A DNA stretch of 32,514 nt from Spirochaetota bacterium (lineage in GTDB: Bacteria; Spirochaetota; UBA4802; UBA5368). Position 1 is the stretch's first letter. Every line of letters starts with the position of its first letter. The translations under genes were made by a program, and so were the position numbers. Shown piece by piece: positions 8,617 to 16,902 of this stretch. The notes beneath the pieces are model-generated. The model searched no databases and had not been told where the DNA came from. It saw only the letters and a list, made by a program, of their open reading frames with translations. Location: the NCBI GenBank assembly GCA_004297825.1, contig SCSX01000031.1, forward strand, positions 1 to 32,514, written 5' to 3'.

Positions 8617-9876
8617 TTATTGTAATTCGTCCGGGTGCGCGATCCTGCCGAGCACGGCCGACGCCGCGGCGACCGCGGGATTCGCGAGGTACACCTCGCT
8701 CTTGGGGTGCCCCATGCGTCCCACGAAATTCCTGTTGGTGGTAGCCACGCATTTCTCGCCTTCCGCGAGTATGCCCATGTGACCGCCCAGGCACGGACCG
8801 CAGGTGGGGGCGGAGACCACTCCCTGGGCGTCTATGAACACGTCGAACAGGCCTTCCTTCATTGCCTGCCGGTATATCTCCTGGGTCGCCGGGATCACGA
8901 TGAGGCGCACATCCCTGTGCACCGTGCGCCCGCGGAGAACGGCTGCCGCCTCGCGCAGGTCCTCGATGCGCCCGTTGGTGCACGATCCTATCACGACCTG
9001 GTCTATGAGCACGCCGCTCTCGCGCGCCGGTTTCGTGTTCTCGGGAAGATGCGGGTAGGCCACGAGGGGCTCTATCCGGGACGCGTCGTATTCCCTCACC
9101 TCGGCATAATTCGCGAGTGGATCGCTTTCATACGCCTGGAAGCCGCAGGTGCTGCGGGATTTCACGTACTCGATCGTTTTCCCGTCGGCCGCGAAGATCC
9201 CGTTCTTGCCGCCGGCCTCGACGGCCATGTTCGCCATGGTGAGCCTGCCCTCGACCGAGAGCCCGGAGATCGCGTCGCCGGAGAATTCCATCGCCCGGTA
9301 TAACGCACCATCAACACCTATGTCGCCGATAGTGTGCAGTATGAGGTCTTTCCCCGACACGTACGGACGGAGGGTCCCCTTGAAGACGAACATCATGGAT
9401 TCGGGCACCTTAAACCAGGCCTTCCCGGTCGCCATGGCCGCGGCCATGTCCGTGGAACCTACCCCGGTTGAGAATGCCCCCAGCGCCCCGTAGGTGCAGG
9501 TATGCGAATCGGCACCCACAATGAGCATGCCCGGCCGCACCAGTCCCAGCTCCGGCAGAAGGGCGTGCTCTACCCCCACGCGTCCCACGTCGTAGAAATG
9601 GAGTATCCCCTGGGCGCGCGCGAAATCCCTGAGCACCTTCACCTGCTGGGCGGACTGAATGTCCTTGTTGGGCGTGAAGTGGTCGGGGATGAGCGCGATC
9701 TTCCCGGGGTCGAACACCCTGTCGATGCCCAGCTCGTTGAACTCCTTTATCGCGATGGGCGCCGTGATGTCGTTGCCAAGCACGAGATCCACCGACGCCT
9801 CGATGAGATCGCCCGGCTCCACCCGGTCACGGCCGCAATGCGCCGCAAGAATCTTTTCAGTGATGGTCATTGCCAT
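8617..9876 (-). CDS. leuC: 3-isopropylmalate dehydratase large subunit
   Basis: This 419-residue aconitase-family catalytic subunit is of the same length and type as archaeal LeuC/HacA. The three 4Fe-4S ligands are Cys299 (IGSCTNGR), Cys359 and Cys362 (TCGPCLGG). Other family motifs are [21 protein letters not shown] (residues ~120-140, slightly abbreviated here) and the substrate loop [10 protein letters not shown]. The ATG at 9876 has a Shine-Dalgarno GAGGT about 8 bases upstream. It forms an operon with leuD. The pairing with Vor and the ACT protein in the same window fits branched-chain amino acid metabolism. Confidence 0.93.
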   Translation of the reverse strand: MAMTITEKILAAHCGRDRVEPGDLIEASVDLVLGNDITAPIAIKEFNELGIDRVFDPGKIALIPDHFTPNKDIQSAQQVKVLRDFARAQGILHFYDVGRVGVEHALLPELGLVRPGMLIVGADSHTCTYGALGAFSTGVGSTDMAAAMATGKAWFKVPESMMFVFKGTLRPYVSGKDLILHTIGDIGVDGALYRAMEFSGDAISGLSVEGRLTMANMAVEAGGKNGIFAADGKTIEYVKSRSTCGFQAYESDPLANYAEVREYDASRIEPLVAYPHLPENTKPARESGVLIDQVVIGSCTNGRIEDLREAAAVLRGRTVHRDVRLIVIPATQEIYRQAMKEGLFDVFIDAQGVVSAPTCGPCLGGHMGILAEGEKCVATTNRNFVGRMGHPKSEVYLANPAVAAASAVLGRIAHPDELQ

Positions 9877-9974
9877 AATCTACCTCGTGCACGAACATTC
9901 GATGAGGTGCGTCCGGAAGGGACAAGCGCCAGTGGTACAAAAGCGGGAGGAAAAAATCAAGTGAGTTTTACCGA

Positions 9975-11462
9975 TTATATCTTTTTCCGGCGCAGGCCCA
10001 GGACCTCGGACACGGCGCGGAAAAGGTCGTCCAGTCCAAAGGGCTTTACGAGCACCCGGTCCACCAGGCCCTCGTCGGCGGCGCCCAGGACCATGTGGTT
10101 TCCCGAAATGAGAATGACCCGCGGCCTGGTATCGTTGAAGGCAAGTCCGCCCAGTACGTTCCAGCCGTTGATATCGGGCATCTGAATGTCCAGGAGGAGA
10201 AGCTCCACCTCGTTGGCCGCGAGATACTCGAGCGCCTGTGTGCCGCTGTAGAGGGATACGGCGTCGGCGCCCTTGGACGCGAGCGCCCGGGTGAGAAGGT
10301 TGTTAAGGTCCTCCTCGTCATCGACGACGACGATCCGCTTCCCGGTGAAGTCATACCCCTTGAATTTTCCCTGGACCTCCTTGTCTACCTCGCTTCCCGT
10401 ATCGATGGGGAGGCGAATGATGAAGGTGGAGCCCCTGCCCGCCTCGCTCTCCACCTCGATGGTTCCGTTGTGGTCGTGGATCACGCCGGCCGCCACCGAA
10501 AGCCCCAGGCCCGTCCCCGGAATGTGCGAATGGCCCAGGGGGCCCTTCGTCGTGAAAAAGGGCTCAAATATCCGGTCCTGCAGCTCGAGGGGAATACCCG
10601 GACCAAAGTCCTGGATCTTCACCACGGCAAAATCCTCTTCCTTGCCCGTTTCGATTCGAAGCTTCTTCTCCTGGCTGTACAGCATCGCATGGCGCGCGTT
10701 GATTATGATGTTCATGAACGCGAGGCTGATCTTGTTCTCGTCCAGGAAAAGCTCTTCTATGGGCTCTCCCTTCGTAATCTCGACCTCTATGCCCTCGGAC
10801 AGCAGCTCGGGACGAAGTATCCTCACGCAGTCGTCGAGTATATTCTCGATCCGTATGAGCACCCGGCGGGAGGGCTTCTTGTTGGCGAAAATGAGGAGCT
10901 GGTCTATAAGATGGCTCGCGCGCTTTATGATCTTGAGTATGGTGGAGAGATCGTCCACTCCCTGCTCCGAGAGGATCTCCTGCGCCAGGACGAGCTCGAC
11001 GAGCCCGAAGATGCCGGCGTTCATGTTGTTGAACTCGTGCGCGATCCCCGCGGTAAGCGTGGTGATGGTGAGGTTTTTCTCGAGCTCGACGAGCTTCTCG
11101 CGCGCGAGGAGGTCCTTGTCCATTACCACGTGCAGGTACACGGTCTCCCCACCCTCGGTCTCAGCGGGGACCACCCTGCAGCGCACCTCTTCCTCACCGT
11201 TCTCGACGCGTATATTCTGCCGCACCGTTTCGATCCGCCCTACCCCGGGTGCCCTGCCCGTGCGGATGGGGCAGCCATCCTCGCGCTTCCCGCAGTTGAC
11301 GAACACCTCCTCGCAGTATTTGCCGACGACGTTCCGGTCCCTGTAAATCCTGCGCGCGTAGGGATTGAGTTCGAGTATTTTTCCGTTACGGTCGATGATC
11401 ACCGCCACGCTGGGAATCGAGTTCAGGACGTGCCGGTAATCGAATGTGAGCTTGTTCTTCAT
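9975..11462 (-). CDS. PAS-histidine kinase-receiver hybrid
   Basis: The product is 495 residues from the chosen ATG 11462. A PAS domain (~8-110; IDRNGKILELNPYARRIY) carries a Cys cluster (C50, C57, C64: CEEVFVNCGKREDGCP) that could be a redox or metal feature. Next are the phospho-acceptor helix with His142 (AGIAHEFNNMNAG), an HATPase domain with N, G1 and G2 boxes (FMNIIINARHAM, DFGPGIP, GTGLGLSVAAGVI), and a C-terminal receiver (VVVDDEED, phospho-Asp near 425 in LLLLDIQMPD, Lys in VKPF). No membrane segment is seen, so it is a soluble sensor. The frame opens upstream to 11603, but that part overlaps the panE promoter and lacks a ribosome-binding site. No separate output regulator is adjacent. 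Confidence 0.85.
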   Translation of the reverse strand: MKNKLTFDYRHVLNSIPSVAVIIDRNGKILELNPYARRIYRDRNVVGKYCEEVFVNCGKREDGCPIRTGRAPGVGRIETVRQNIRVENGEEEVRCRVVPAETEGGETVYLHVVMDKDLLAREKLVELEKNLTITTLTAGIAHEFNNMNAGIFGLVELVLAQEILSEQGVDDLSTILKIIKRASHLIDQLLIFANKKPSRRVLIRIENILDDCVRILRPELLSEGIEVEITKGEPIEELFLDENKISLAFMNIIINARHAMLYSQEKKLRIETGKEEDFAVVKIQDFGPGIPLELQDRIFEPFFTTKGPLGHSHIPGTGLGLSVAAGVIHDHNGTIEVESEAGRGSTFIIRLPIDTGSEVDKEVQGKFKGYDFTGKRIVVVDDEEDLNNLLTRALASKGADAVSLYSGTQALEYLAANEVELLLLDIQMPDINGWNVLGGLAFNDTRPRVILISGNHMVLGAADEGLVDRVLVKPFGLDDLFRAVSEVLGLRRKKI

Positions 11463-11486
11463 ACCATGTAAATCCAATACACTAAT

Positions 11487-11515
11487 GTTATACCCCGTTG
11501 CCCATAAATCCACAA
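11487..11515 (-). promoter_or_regulatory. Promoter for the hybrid kinase gene
   Basis: On the minus strand TTGTGG (11515-11510), 17 bases, then TATAAC (11492-11487). Transcription would start near 11480, about 18 bases before ATG 11462, which supports that start. Confidence 0.45.
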
Positions 11516-11577
11516 AATAACGTTCCTCCCGGTTAAATTTAGGGAGCCGCGCGGCCGCCTGCACGGCGTCATTAGTG

Positions 11578-11606
11578 TTGACAGTCGTGAATACGGACCG
11601 CATAAT
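11578..11606 (+). promoter_or_regulatory. Sigma70 promoter for panE
   Basis: A consensus TTGACA (11578-11583), an ideal 17-base spacer and CATAAT (11601-11606). The start point near 11613 leaves a short leader to ATG 11632. It is divergent from the kinase promoter. Confidence 0.65.
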
Positions 11607-11631
11607 CGCGGGCGAAAGGGGAAATTGATCG

Positions 11632-12540
11632 ATGATACCGGGAATAGCCGGCGGCGGCGCGATGGGGGCGCTCTTCGCGTATTTTTTCCAGCGGGCGGGT
11701 ATGGAATGGCGCCTGTACGAAACCTCGGATGTGGTGAGGAGATCCTTCCGGCAGGGCGTCAGCGTGAAATTCGGGGGGGCTGATACGCTCCTCGCGGGAA
11801 ACGTGTCCGGCGACCCGGGGATACTGTCCGGCTGTGGAATGGTGCTCCTGTTCGTAAAGAGCTATTCCACGGCGGATGCCATCGCAGCCATTGCCCCGTC
11901 CCTCGATCGCGACGCTGTCGTGGTGAGCCTGCAGAACGGGCTCGGAAACGCCCAGGTGATCGCCCGTGCCGTGGGCACCGGCCGCCTGGTATACGGGTCC
12001 ACAGTGATAGGCGCCGCCAAGACGGACCCCCATACCGTCGTTCACGGCGGCGGGAGCAGGGTCACCATAGGAGGCGCGAACGCGGACGCGACCGGGCGCG
12101 TGGATCGCGCGCTCACCCGCGCGGGGCTGGACGTCATGGTGAGCGCAACGCCGGAAGAGATCGTGTGGCGCAAGGCGATCATAAACGCGGCGATCAACCC
12201 CCTGGGAGCCCTTCTGGACGTGCCCAACGGCGCGCTGCTCGATCTTCCCGGGGTGGCGGATTTGCAGGATGCAATCGTCACGGAGGCCGCGGCCGTCGCC
12301 CGGGCGCGCGGGCTCGGGTTCGATACCGCTTCGTTGCGGCGGGAAGTCAGTGAGGTGTGCGCCTCGACCGCGAAAAACCTCTGCTCCATGCTTCAAGACC
12401 TGCGCGCGGGCCGGCGGACTGAGATCCAGGCTATCAACGGCGCTATTGCCGCTTTCGGAGAAGAATCGGGGATACCGGTTCCGTACAACCGCGCGCTCAC
12501 CCTGCTGGTGCTGGCAAAGGAGTCTGCCAGCAGCCGATAA
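11632..12540 (+). CDS. panE: 2-dehydropantoate 2-reductase (ketopantoate reductase family)
   Basis: This 302-residue protein would reduce ketopantoate to pantoate with NADPH on the way to pantothenate and CoA. The N-terminal Rossmann motif is GIAGGGAMGALF at residues 4-15. The family markers VSLQNGLGNAQ, YGSTVIGAAK and WRKAIINAAINPLGALL (the catalytic Lys segment, residues ~180-196) and the C-terminal SMLQDLRAGRRTEIQAINGAI are all present. AAAGGGG upstream of the ATG serves as ribosome-binding site. Paralogues of PanE with other 2-oxoacid substrates exist, so the substrate is inferred. It has its own strong promoter. Confidence 0.88.
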   Translation: MIPGIAGGGAMGALFAYFFQRAGMEWRLYETSDVVRRSFRQGVSVKFGGADTLLAGNVSGDPGILSGCGMVLLFVKSYSTADAIAAIAPSLDRDAVVVSLQNGLGNAQVIARAVGTGRLVYGSTVIGAAKTDPHTVVHGGGSRVTIGGANADATGRVDRALTRAGLDVMVSATPEEIVWRKAIINAAINPLGALLDVPNGALLDLPGVADLQDAIVTEAAAVARARGLGFDTASLRREVSEVCASTAKNLCSMLQDLRAGRRTEIQAINGAIAAFGEESGIPVPYNRALTLLVLAKESASSR

Positions 12541-12647
12541 GCGCGCGCTTCCGGAAGGGCGTACTGTATATGAATTATTTTCCGGGAAGATGGGCGTGCA
12601 TGGGCATACCTCACTCCTGGTTTGGTGTGCGCGCGGACGAAAGATGC

Positions 12648-13127
12648 TTAATGTGAAGCGGTGCGGCGGAGTATTTTCGTGGGGGAGGCCCTTTTCGGGT
12701 GGTTTTCGGTGTCTCCCCAGTAGAATTCCCAGCACAGTATGCCCCCTGCGCTCCTTTGGCCGATGGCATAAGGGGGGAACCGAACATAATTATGCCTTCC
12801 GGCTGAATCGCACAGCAACTCGTGCAGGTAGCGCTTCGTCGCGATGGCTACCAGATGCGAGACCGAGAACCGGCTCAACTTACGGAAATCCGAGGCGAAC
12901 TCATTCTCGTTCTTCCTGAAGCAAATAGGAAAGCAATGCCATCGTTTCCAGGGATCACGGGGCTGATACCTCACCAAAGTAAACCCTCCCTGAAACCGGT
13001 CAATATCGCGCAGAACGCGCTTCAGGAGCATGATGACGACCGCCTGGCGAGTTGTTCCAAGCTTTGCCGCGGCAAGGGCGATATTCACGAAGACGATGTG
13101 GCTCATGTTTATAGAAGTGCGAAGCAT
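12648..13127 (-). CDS. Small unrecognised basic protein, member of a local paralogous family
   Basis: The product is 159 residues. The start is well supported by GGAGG seven bases before ATG 13127. A second family member starts at 1-41 with the same first eight residues and a conserved leader. Visible features are two helical, DNA-binding-like segments (AAAKLGTTRQAVVIMLLKRV at ~18-37 and SRFSVSHLVAIATKRYLHEL at ~87-106; the latter resembles a ribbon-helix-helix tail), a basic aromatic middle (YQPRDPWKRWHCFPICF) and a Trp-rich end (GGILCWEFYWGD). I do not recognise the family; a DNA-binding or antitoxin-like role is only a guess. It lies alone between panE and the crotonase, and its codon use is less GC-rich than its neighbours'. 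Confidence 0.65.
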   Translation of the reverse strand: MLRTSINMSHIVFVNIALAAAKLGTTRQAVVIMLLKRVLRDIDRFQGGFTLVRYQPRDPWKRWHCFPICFRKNENEFASDFRKLSRFSVSHLVAIATKRYLHELLCDSAGRHNYVRFPPYAIGQRSAGGILCWEFYWGDTENHPKRASPTKILRRTASH

Positions 13128-13291
13128 TCCGTATCCTCCGGGATAAAACTGAGCGTCCCAAATAGATACGAATGGGAAATGAAAAATATGAACGGTTTTC
13201 CCGTTTGGGAACGCCCGAACATTAATTCACACCCGGAAGATATATTTCAGCGACAGATCACGCCCTTGCCGGATCGGCCTTGCCGGTTAAA

Positions 13292-13306
13292 TTGTGTTTG
13301 ACACAA
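13292..13306 (+). promoter_or_regulatory. Operator-like palindrome upstream of the crotonase gene
   Basis: TTGTGT-ttg-ACACAA is a perfect 6+3+6 inverted repeat 86 bases before the crotonase ATG. A TTGACA-like -35 (13298-13303) overlaps it, but no good -10 follows at the right distance. Direct CCTTGCCGG repeats lie just upstream (13264-13272, 13278-13286). It would suit a dimeric repressor; the regulator is unknown. Confidence 0.35.
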
Positions 13307-13392
13307 CCGGTTTTCTCGATGAGCGTTCAACAGGCACAAGCAAATCTTTTCACGCTATTTTCATCACCCACTTTTAATAAAGGAGCATCTGC

Positions 13393-14178
13393 ATGAGCGC
13401 GCAAAAATTCTGCGATTATACCGTTGACGAGTCCGGTGTCGCCGTCATGACCATCAACAATCCCCCCATGAATACCCTGAGCCAGCCCGTGCTCGCCGAT
13501 ATCCGCGACGCGATCGTCCGCGCCAACGCCGACAAGGCCGTGCGCGCGGTCGTATTCACCGGCGCGGGCAAGGCATTCATCGCCGGGGCCGAGATACGGG
13601 AATTCCTCGACAGGAACACGAAGAAGGACGGCGCCGAGTACCTCGTGAACGGCCAGGAGGTCCTGAACCTGATCGAGAACTCGGACAAGCCCTACATCGC
13701 CGCGATCAACGGCTTTTGCCTGGGTGGCGGCATGGAGACGGCGCTGGCCTGCCACATCCGCCTCGCCGACGAAACCGCGCAGATAGGGCTTCCGGAAATC
13801 AAGCTCGGCATCATCCCCGGGTACGGCGGCACGCAGAGGACCACGCGTCTCGTGGGCAAGGGGCGCGCGTACGAGCTCATCCTGTCGGGAAATTTCATCA
13901 ACGGGAAACAGGCCGAGCTTTACGGCGCCGTGAACCGCGCGACTCCCAAGGGAGAGGTTCTGGAAGAGGCAAAGAAGCTCGCGAAGACGATCGCCGGGAA
14001 GAGCCGCGTGAACGTGAGCCGCGCTATGCGCGCCATCAAGGAAGGGCTTTCGATGGAAATGACCACCGCGTTGAAGTTCGAACGCGAGCTGTTCGGCGAA
14101 TGCTGCGAAAGCGACGACAAGCGCGAGGGCACCACGTCGTTCCTTGAGAAACGGGAAGCGAAATTTACGGACAAGTAG
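13393..14178 (+). CDS. Enoyl-CoA hydratase/isomerase (crotonase family)
   Basis: The product is 261 residues. It has the crotonase oxyanion-hole segments FIAGAEIREF (residues ~56-65) and GFCLGGGMETALA (~104-116), and both catalytic glutamates of true enoyl-CoA hydratases: Glu in GGGMET and Glu in IGLPEIKLG, followed by IPGYGGTQR. It most likely hydrates 2-enoyl-CoA esters in fatty acid or amino acid degradation or in butyrate-type fermentation. A strong AAAGGAG ribosome-binding site precedes ATG 13393. A palindromic repeat starts inside its stop codon. The acyl-CoA dehydrogenase at 24072-25943 could supply its substrate. Confidence 0.92.
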   Translation: MSAQKFCDYTVDESGVAVMTINNPPMNTLSQPVLADIRDAIVRANADKAVRAVVFTGAGKAFIAGAEIREFLDRNTKKDGAEYLVNGQEVLNLIENSDKPYIAAINGFCLGGGMETALACHIRLADETAQIGLPEIKLGIIPGYGGTQRTTRLVGKGRAYELILSGNFINGKQAELYGAVNRATPKGEVLEEAKKLAKTIAGKSRVNVSRAMRAIKEGLSMEMTTALKFERELFGECCESDDKREGTTSFLEKREAKFTDK

Positions 14179-14214
14179 GGACGCGATTTATCGCGTCCCC
14201 GCGCGATTTATCGC
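14178..14214 (+). repeat. Palindromic repeat A, abutting the crotonase stop
   Basis: GGGACGCGAT (14178-14187), TT, ATCGCGTCCC (14190-14199) is a perfect 10-bp hairpin whose first G is the last base of the TAG stop. The core GCGATTTATCGC repeats at 14203-14214. It has the same inner word as repeats B and D (GCGATTAATCGC) and probably caps the crotonase mRNA. Confidence 0.7.
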
Positions 14215-14265
14215 AGCCGGTGTTCACCGATCTCGAAATTCAGGGACGTGGAGCATCGATCCCCG

Positions 14266-14317
14266 GCCGCAAAATGTGTAGAGATGCGATTAATCGCGTC
14301 TCTACACATTTTGCGGC
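14266..14317. repeat. Palindromic repeat B
   Basis: A 52-nt near-perfect palindrome. The arms are 14266-14284 and 14299-14317 (19 nt, including TGTGTAGAGA and TCTCTACACA), around TGCGATTAATCGCG, whose only flaw is one T-G wobble. It lies in the 263-base gap between the crotonase and the FMN reductase, which otherwise holds no gene. Confidence 0.8.
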
Positions 14318-14441
14318 ACCCACGATTTCTCGGGACTCCCGGAATCAGCCATGTTTTCCCAGACCAAAATCCGGCTTGAAATTAGATGACGCCGTGATTC
14401 ACTGATCCGATCTTCTTACGCCAATCCAAGAGAGGTTGCAC

Positions 14442-15014
14442 ATGACCGTCGAACAGAAAAAAATCCTGATGCTCCTGGGGAGCCCCCGGAAAAACGGAAA
14501 CAGCACGGCCCTGGCCGCGCGGCTCGCACAGGGTGCGGAATCCGCAGGTGCCGTGGTGGATTCCTTGTACATCCATGGCATGGACATTAAGCCGTGCCAG
14601 GCTTGCTGGAAATGCCAGTCACCTGATTCAAAAGGGTGCGTCATCAAGGACGACATGCAGCAGGTCTTCCCAAAACTGATCGAGGCGGACGCCTGGGTCA
14701 TCGCGACTCCGGTGCACTGGTTCAACATGTCGGCGCAGACAAAATTATGGATGGATCGATGCTTCGCCCTGGCGCGCTACGGAAAGCATCCATTCAAGAA
14801 AAATGCGGGGATCGTCATTACCTACGGCGACAGCGATCCTTTTAAATCGGGCGCGGTGAACGCAATCCGCTGTTTCCAGGACTCGTTCAACTATACGGGA
14901 ACAACCATCGCCGGCGTAGTGTATGGAAGCGCAATGAACCCCGGCGACATCGAGGCCAATACCGGGGTCATGGAGGAGGCGGAAAAGCTGGGGATGAAAC
15001 TGGCGGCAATGTAG
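14442..15014 (+). CDS. NAD(P)H-dependent FMN reductase / flavodoxin-like oxidoreductase
   Basis: The product is 190 residues. ATG 14442 is chosen because AGAGG (14431-14435) sits six bases upstream. The FMN phosphate loop is GSPRKNGNSTALA at ~13-25. A conserved Cys cluster, PCQACWKC with a later GCVIKDD, is typical of the iron-sulfur-flavoprotein/FMN-reductase group, and ATPVHWFNMSAQTKLWMDR is the usual flavin-contact region. It probably transfers electrons from NAD(P)H or ferredoxin to flavin or small acceptors; the partner is unknown. It is convergent with the ACT gene, with repeat C between. Confidence 0.85.
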   Translation: MTVEQKKILMLLGSPRKNGNSTALAARLAQGAESAGAVVDSLYIHGMDIKPCQACWKCQSPDSKGCVIKDDMQQVFPKLIEADAWVIATPVHWFNMSAQTKLWMDRCFALARYGKHPFKKNAGIVITYGDSDPFKSGAVNAIRCFQDSFNYTGTTIAGVVYGSAMNPGDIEANTGVMEEAEKLGMKLAAM

Positions 15015-15021
15015 GGGTTGT

Positions 15022-15078
15022 AAAACCGGTCCGGCGTAGAGACGGCCCACCGGGCCGTCTCTACGCCGGACCGGTTTT
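15022..15078. terminator. Palindromic repeat C, probable bidirectional terminator
   Basis: Two perfectly complementary 27-nt arms (15022-15048, 15052-15078) with a 3-nt loop. The outer part is AAAACCGGTCCGGC, the shared core GTAGAGACGGCCC. The hairpin is flanked by A-runs and T-runs on both sides (TTTTT at 15075-15079), so it can act as an intrinsic terminator for the converging FMN reductase (stop 15014) and ACT gene (stop 15085). Confidence 0.75.
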
Positions 15079-15084
15079 TATGGT

Positions 15085-15513
15085 TTACGACTTGTAAATC
15101 TCGGTGCTGTAGGTTTTCACCCAGTGCTTCTTCAAGACTTCCTTGGCCTCGACGATCTTGTCCACCTCGAGAATCATGATGGCCTCGTCGCCGCGCAGGT
15201 TTATAAAGGGGTACATGGCTTCGATGTTGACCCGGGCCTCCAGTAACGGGCGCAGCACGGCGTTCAGGCCGCCGGGATGGTCGGGGGTGGCGACCGCGAT
15301 TACCTCGCGCGTGGTAACGGTCATGCCGCTGTTCCTGAGCACCGCCTCGGCGCGCGGGGGATCGCTCACGATCAGGTGAACCTGGACCGGCGTGAGCACC
15401 GAGGACGCCATGATCGCCCGTATGTTTATCTGCTCCTTCTCGAGGATATCGCAGAGTTCGTTCAACTTTCCCGGCTTGTTCTCGAGCGCGACACTCACCT
15501 GGGTTATCGGCAT
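15085..15513 (-). CDS. Tandem ACT-domain amino-acid-binding protein
   Basis: The 142-residue product consists of two ACT domains (residues ~4-65: QVSVALENKPGKLNELCDIL; ~70-135: EVIAVATPDHPGGLNAVLRP). ACT pairs bind amino acids at their interface and serve as allosteric modules; stand-alone versions are regulatory. A strong AAGGAGG precedes ATG 15513. It is the last gene of the 2-oxoacid oxidoreductase run, 92 bases after the gamma subunit, which suggests it senses a branched-chain or aromatic amino acid linked to that enzyme. The ligand is not determined by the sequence. Confidence 0.88.
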   Translation of the reverse strand: MPITQVSVALENKPGKLNELCDILEKEQINIRAIMASSVLTPVQVHLIVSDPPRAEAVLRNSGMTVTTREVIAVATPDHPGGLNAVLRPLLEARVNIEAMYPFINLRGDEAIMILEVDKIVEAKEVLKKHWVKTYSTEIYKS

Positions 15514-15605
15514 ATCAGTCCTCCTTGCGTATCGGCGTCGTGCGCGCGGACGCGCTTTTATTTAGTGAATGTGCGTCCCGGGTCTTCCGGCGATATCGGA
15601 CCCCA

Positions 15606-16148
15606 TTACTTCCCGAACGGAAATCCGTCGTAGCCTTCTTGGATGGCCTTGATCGTGACCTCCGCGAGCTTCTTCTTCTCGCCCATCAGGTACTGCACGC
15701 TCTTCGCGAGCGCCTCCAGCTTTATCACGCCGGTGAGCTTGATAAAGGCGCCCAGTATCACCATGTTGGACGACCGGATGTTTCCAAGCTTCTTCGCAAT
15801 GTCGTTCGCGGGCACGGGATAGACGTCGATATCTCCGCGGAAGGGCATATCGGGCACCAGGTTGGAATTGTACAGGAGCTGCCCACCCGATTCCAGGCGG
15901 TTCCCGAACGTCTTCGCCGAGGGCTGGTTGAGCGCCACGACAAAATCCGGGGCCGACGCGACCGGAGAGGCGATCTCCTCGTCCGATATGCTGATCGTGC
16001 AGTTGGCGGTGCCGCCGCGCACCGCGGCGCCGTACGCGGGAAGGTAGGTGACGTTGTAGTCGTCGTACATGGCGGCGTTGCCCAGTATGTTGCCCATCGT
16101 GAGGACGCCCTGTCCCCCGGAGCCCGCGAACATTATCTTTACCAGCAT
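15606..16148 (-). CDS. 2-oxoacid:ferredoxin oxidoreductase, gamma subunit
   Basis: This 180-residue POR/KOR gamma-family subunit starts MLVKIMFAGSGGQGVLTMGN, with GSGGQG at ~9-14, and later has YGAAVRGGTANCTI. The gamma subunit completes the CoA-dependent oxidative decarboxylation of 2-oxoacids by the alpha-beta pair, reducing ferredoxin. Its ATG (16146-16148) follows the beta stop after a single base, so translation is coupled. Confidence 0.92.
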   Translation of the reverse strand: MLVKIMFAGSGGQGVLTMGNILGNAAMYDDYNVTYLPAYGAAVRGGTANCTISISDEEIASPVASAPDFVVALNQPSAKTFGNRLESGGQLLYNSNLVPDMPFRGDIDVYPVPANDIAKKLGNIRSSNMVILGAFIKLTGVIKLEALAKSVQYLMGEKKKLAEVTIKAIQEGYDGFPFGK

Positions 16149-16149
16149 G

Positions 16150-16902
16150 TCAGGCCCCTCCCCCGCGCTTGTCCGTGAGCACGCCCAGGGGATATTCCTT
16201 CGACATGACCTCGGTCACCCAGTCGAAGGATTCTTTGGGTGTCTTTTTCCAGTTCGTGGGACAGGGCGAGAGCACCTCGATGATCGAGTAGCCCAGCCCG
16301 TCCACCTGCACCTGGAAGGCGGTGCGGATCGCCTTCTTGGTCTTCTGGATGGCCGCGGGGCCGTTGACCGCAACACGCTCCGCGTACACCACGCCGGGAA
16401 AGCTCGCGACGACGTCCGTGATGTGAAGCGGGTATCCCTCGAATTTCGGGTTGCGCCCGTTAGGCGATGTCGTGGTCTTCATGCCCACGAGGGTGGTGGG
16501 CGCCATCTGGCCGCCCGTCATGCCGTACACGGCGTTGTTGATGAAGATTACCGTAATGTGCTCGCCGCGGTTCGCGGAATGTATGGTCTCCGCCGTGCCT
16601 ATCGCGGCGAGGTCGCCGTCCCCCTGGTAGGTGAATACGAAAAGCTCCGGGCGCACGCGCTTGATGCCGGTCGCCATGGCGGTGCCCCTGCCGTGGGCCG
16701 ATTCCAGCATGTCGATGTCTAAATATTTGTAGGCGAGTACGGCGCATCCCGCGGGGTTCACGCACACGGTCTTTTTGCCCAGATCCATCTCATCGAGCAG
16801 CTCCGCCACGATGCGGTGGACGATGCCGTGGCCGCATCCCGGGCAGTAGTGACTCACGACGTCCGGCTTATGGTACTTTGGATATTTATTGAGCAGTTTC
16901 AT
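16150..16902 (-). CDS. 2-oxoacid:ferredoxin oxidoreductase, beta subunit (TPP-binding)
   Basis: The product is 250 residues from ATG 16902; the frame runs further upstream only as a shadow of the alpha gene. Thiamine diphosphate binding is seen as GDGDLAAIG at ~94-102 followed by INN at ~121-123. Conserved Cys residues (C20, C23 in YCPGCGHG; C47, C52 in CVNPAGC) match ligands of the proximal 4Fe-4S cluster. The ATG overlaps the alpha stop (ATGA). Confidence 0.93.
   Translation of the reverse strand: MKLLNKYPKYHKPDVVSHYCPGCGHGIVHRIVAELLDEMDLGKKTVCVNPAGCAVLAYKYLDIDMLESAHGRGTAMATGIKRVRPELFVFTYQGDGDLAAIGTAETIHSANRGEHITVIFINNAVYGMTGGQMAPTTLVGMKTTTSPNGRNPKFEGYPLHITDVVASFPGVVYAERVAVNGPAAIQKTKKAIRTAFQVQVDGLGYSIIEVLSPCPTNWKKTPKESFDWVTEVMSKEYPLGVLTDKRGGGA

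Noticed and set aside
11463-11603. 47-residue N-terminal extension of the hybrid kinase
   Set aside because: No ribosome-binding site at 11603; the segment overlaps both the panE promoter and the kinase's own promoter-like elements.
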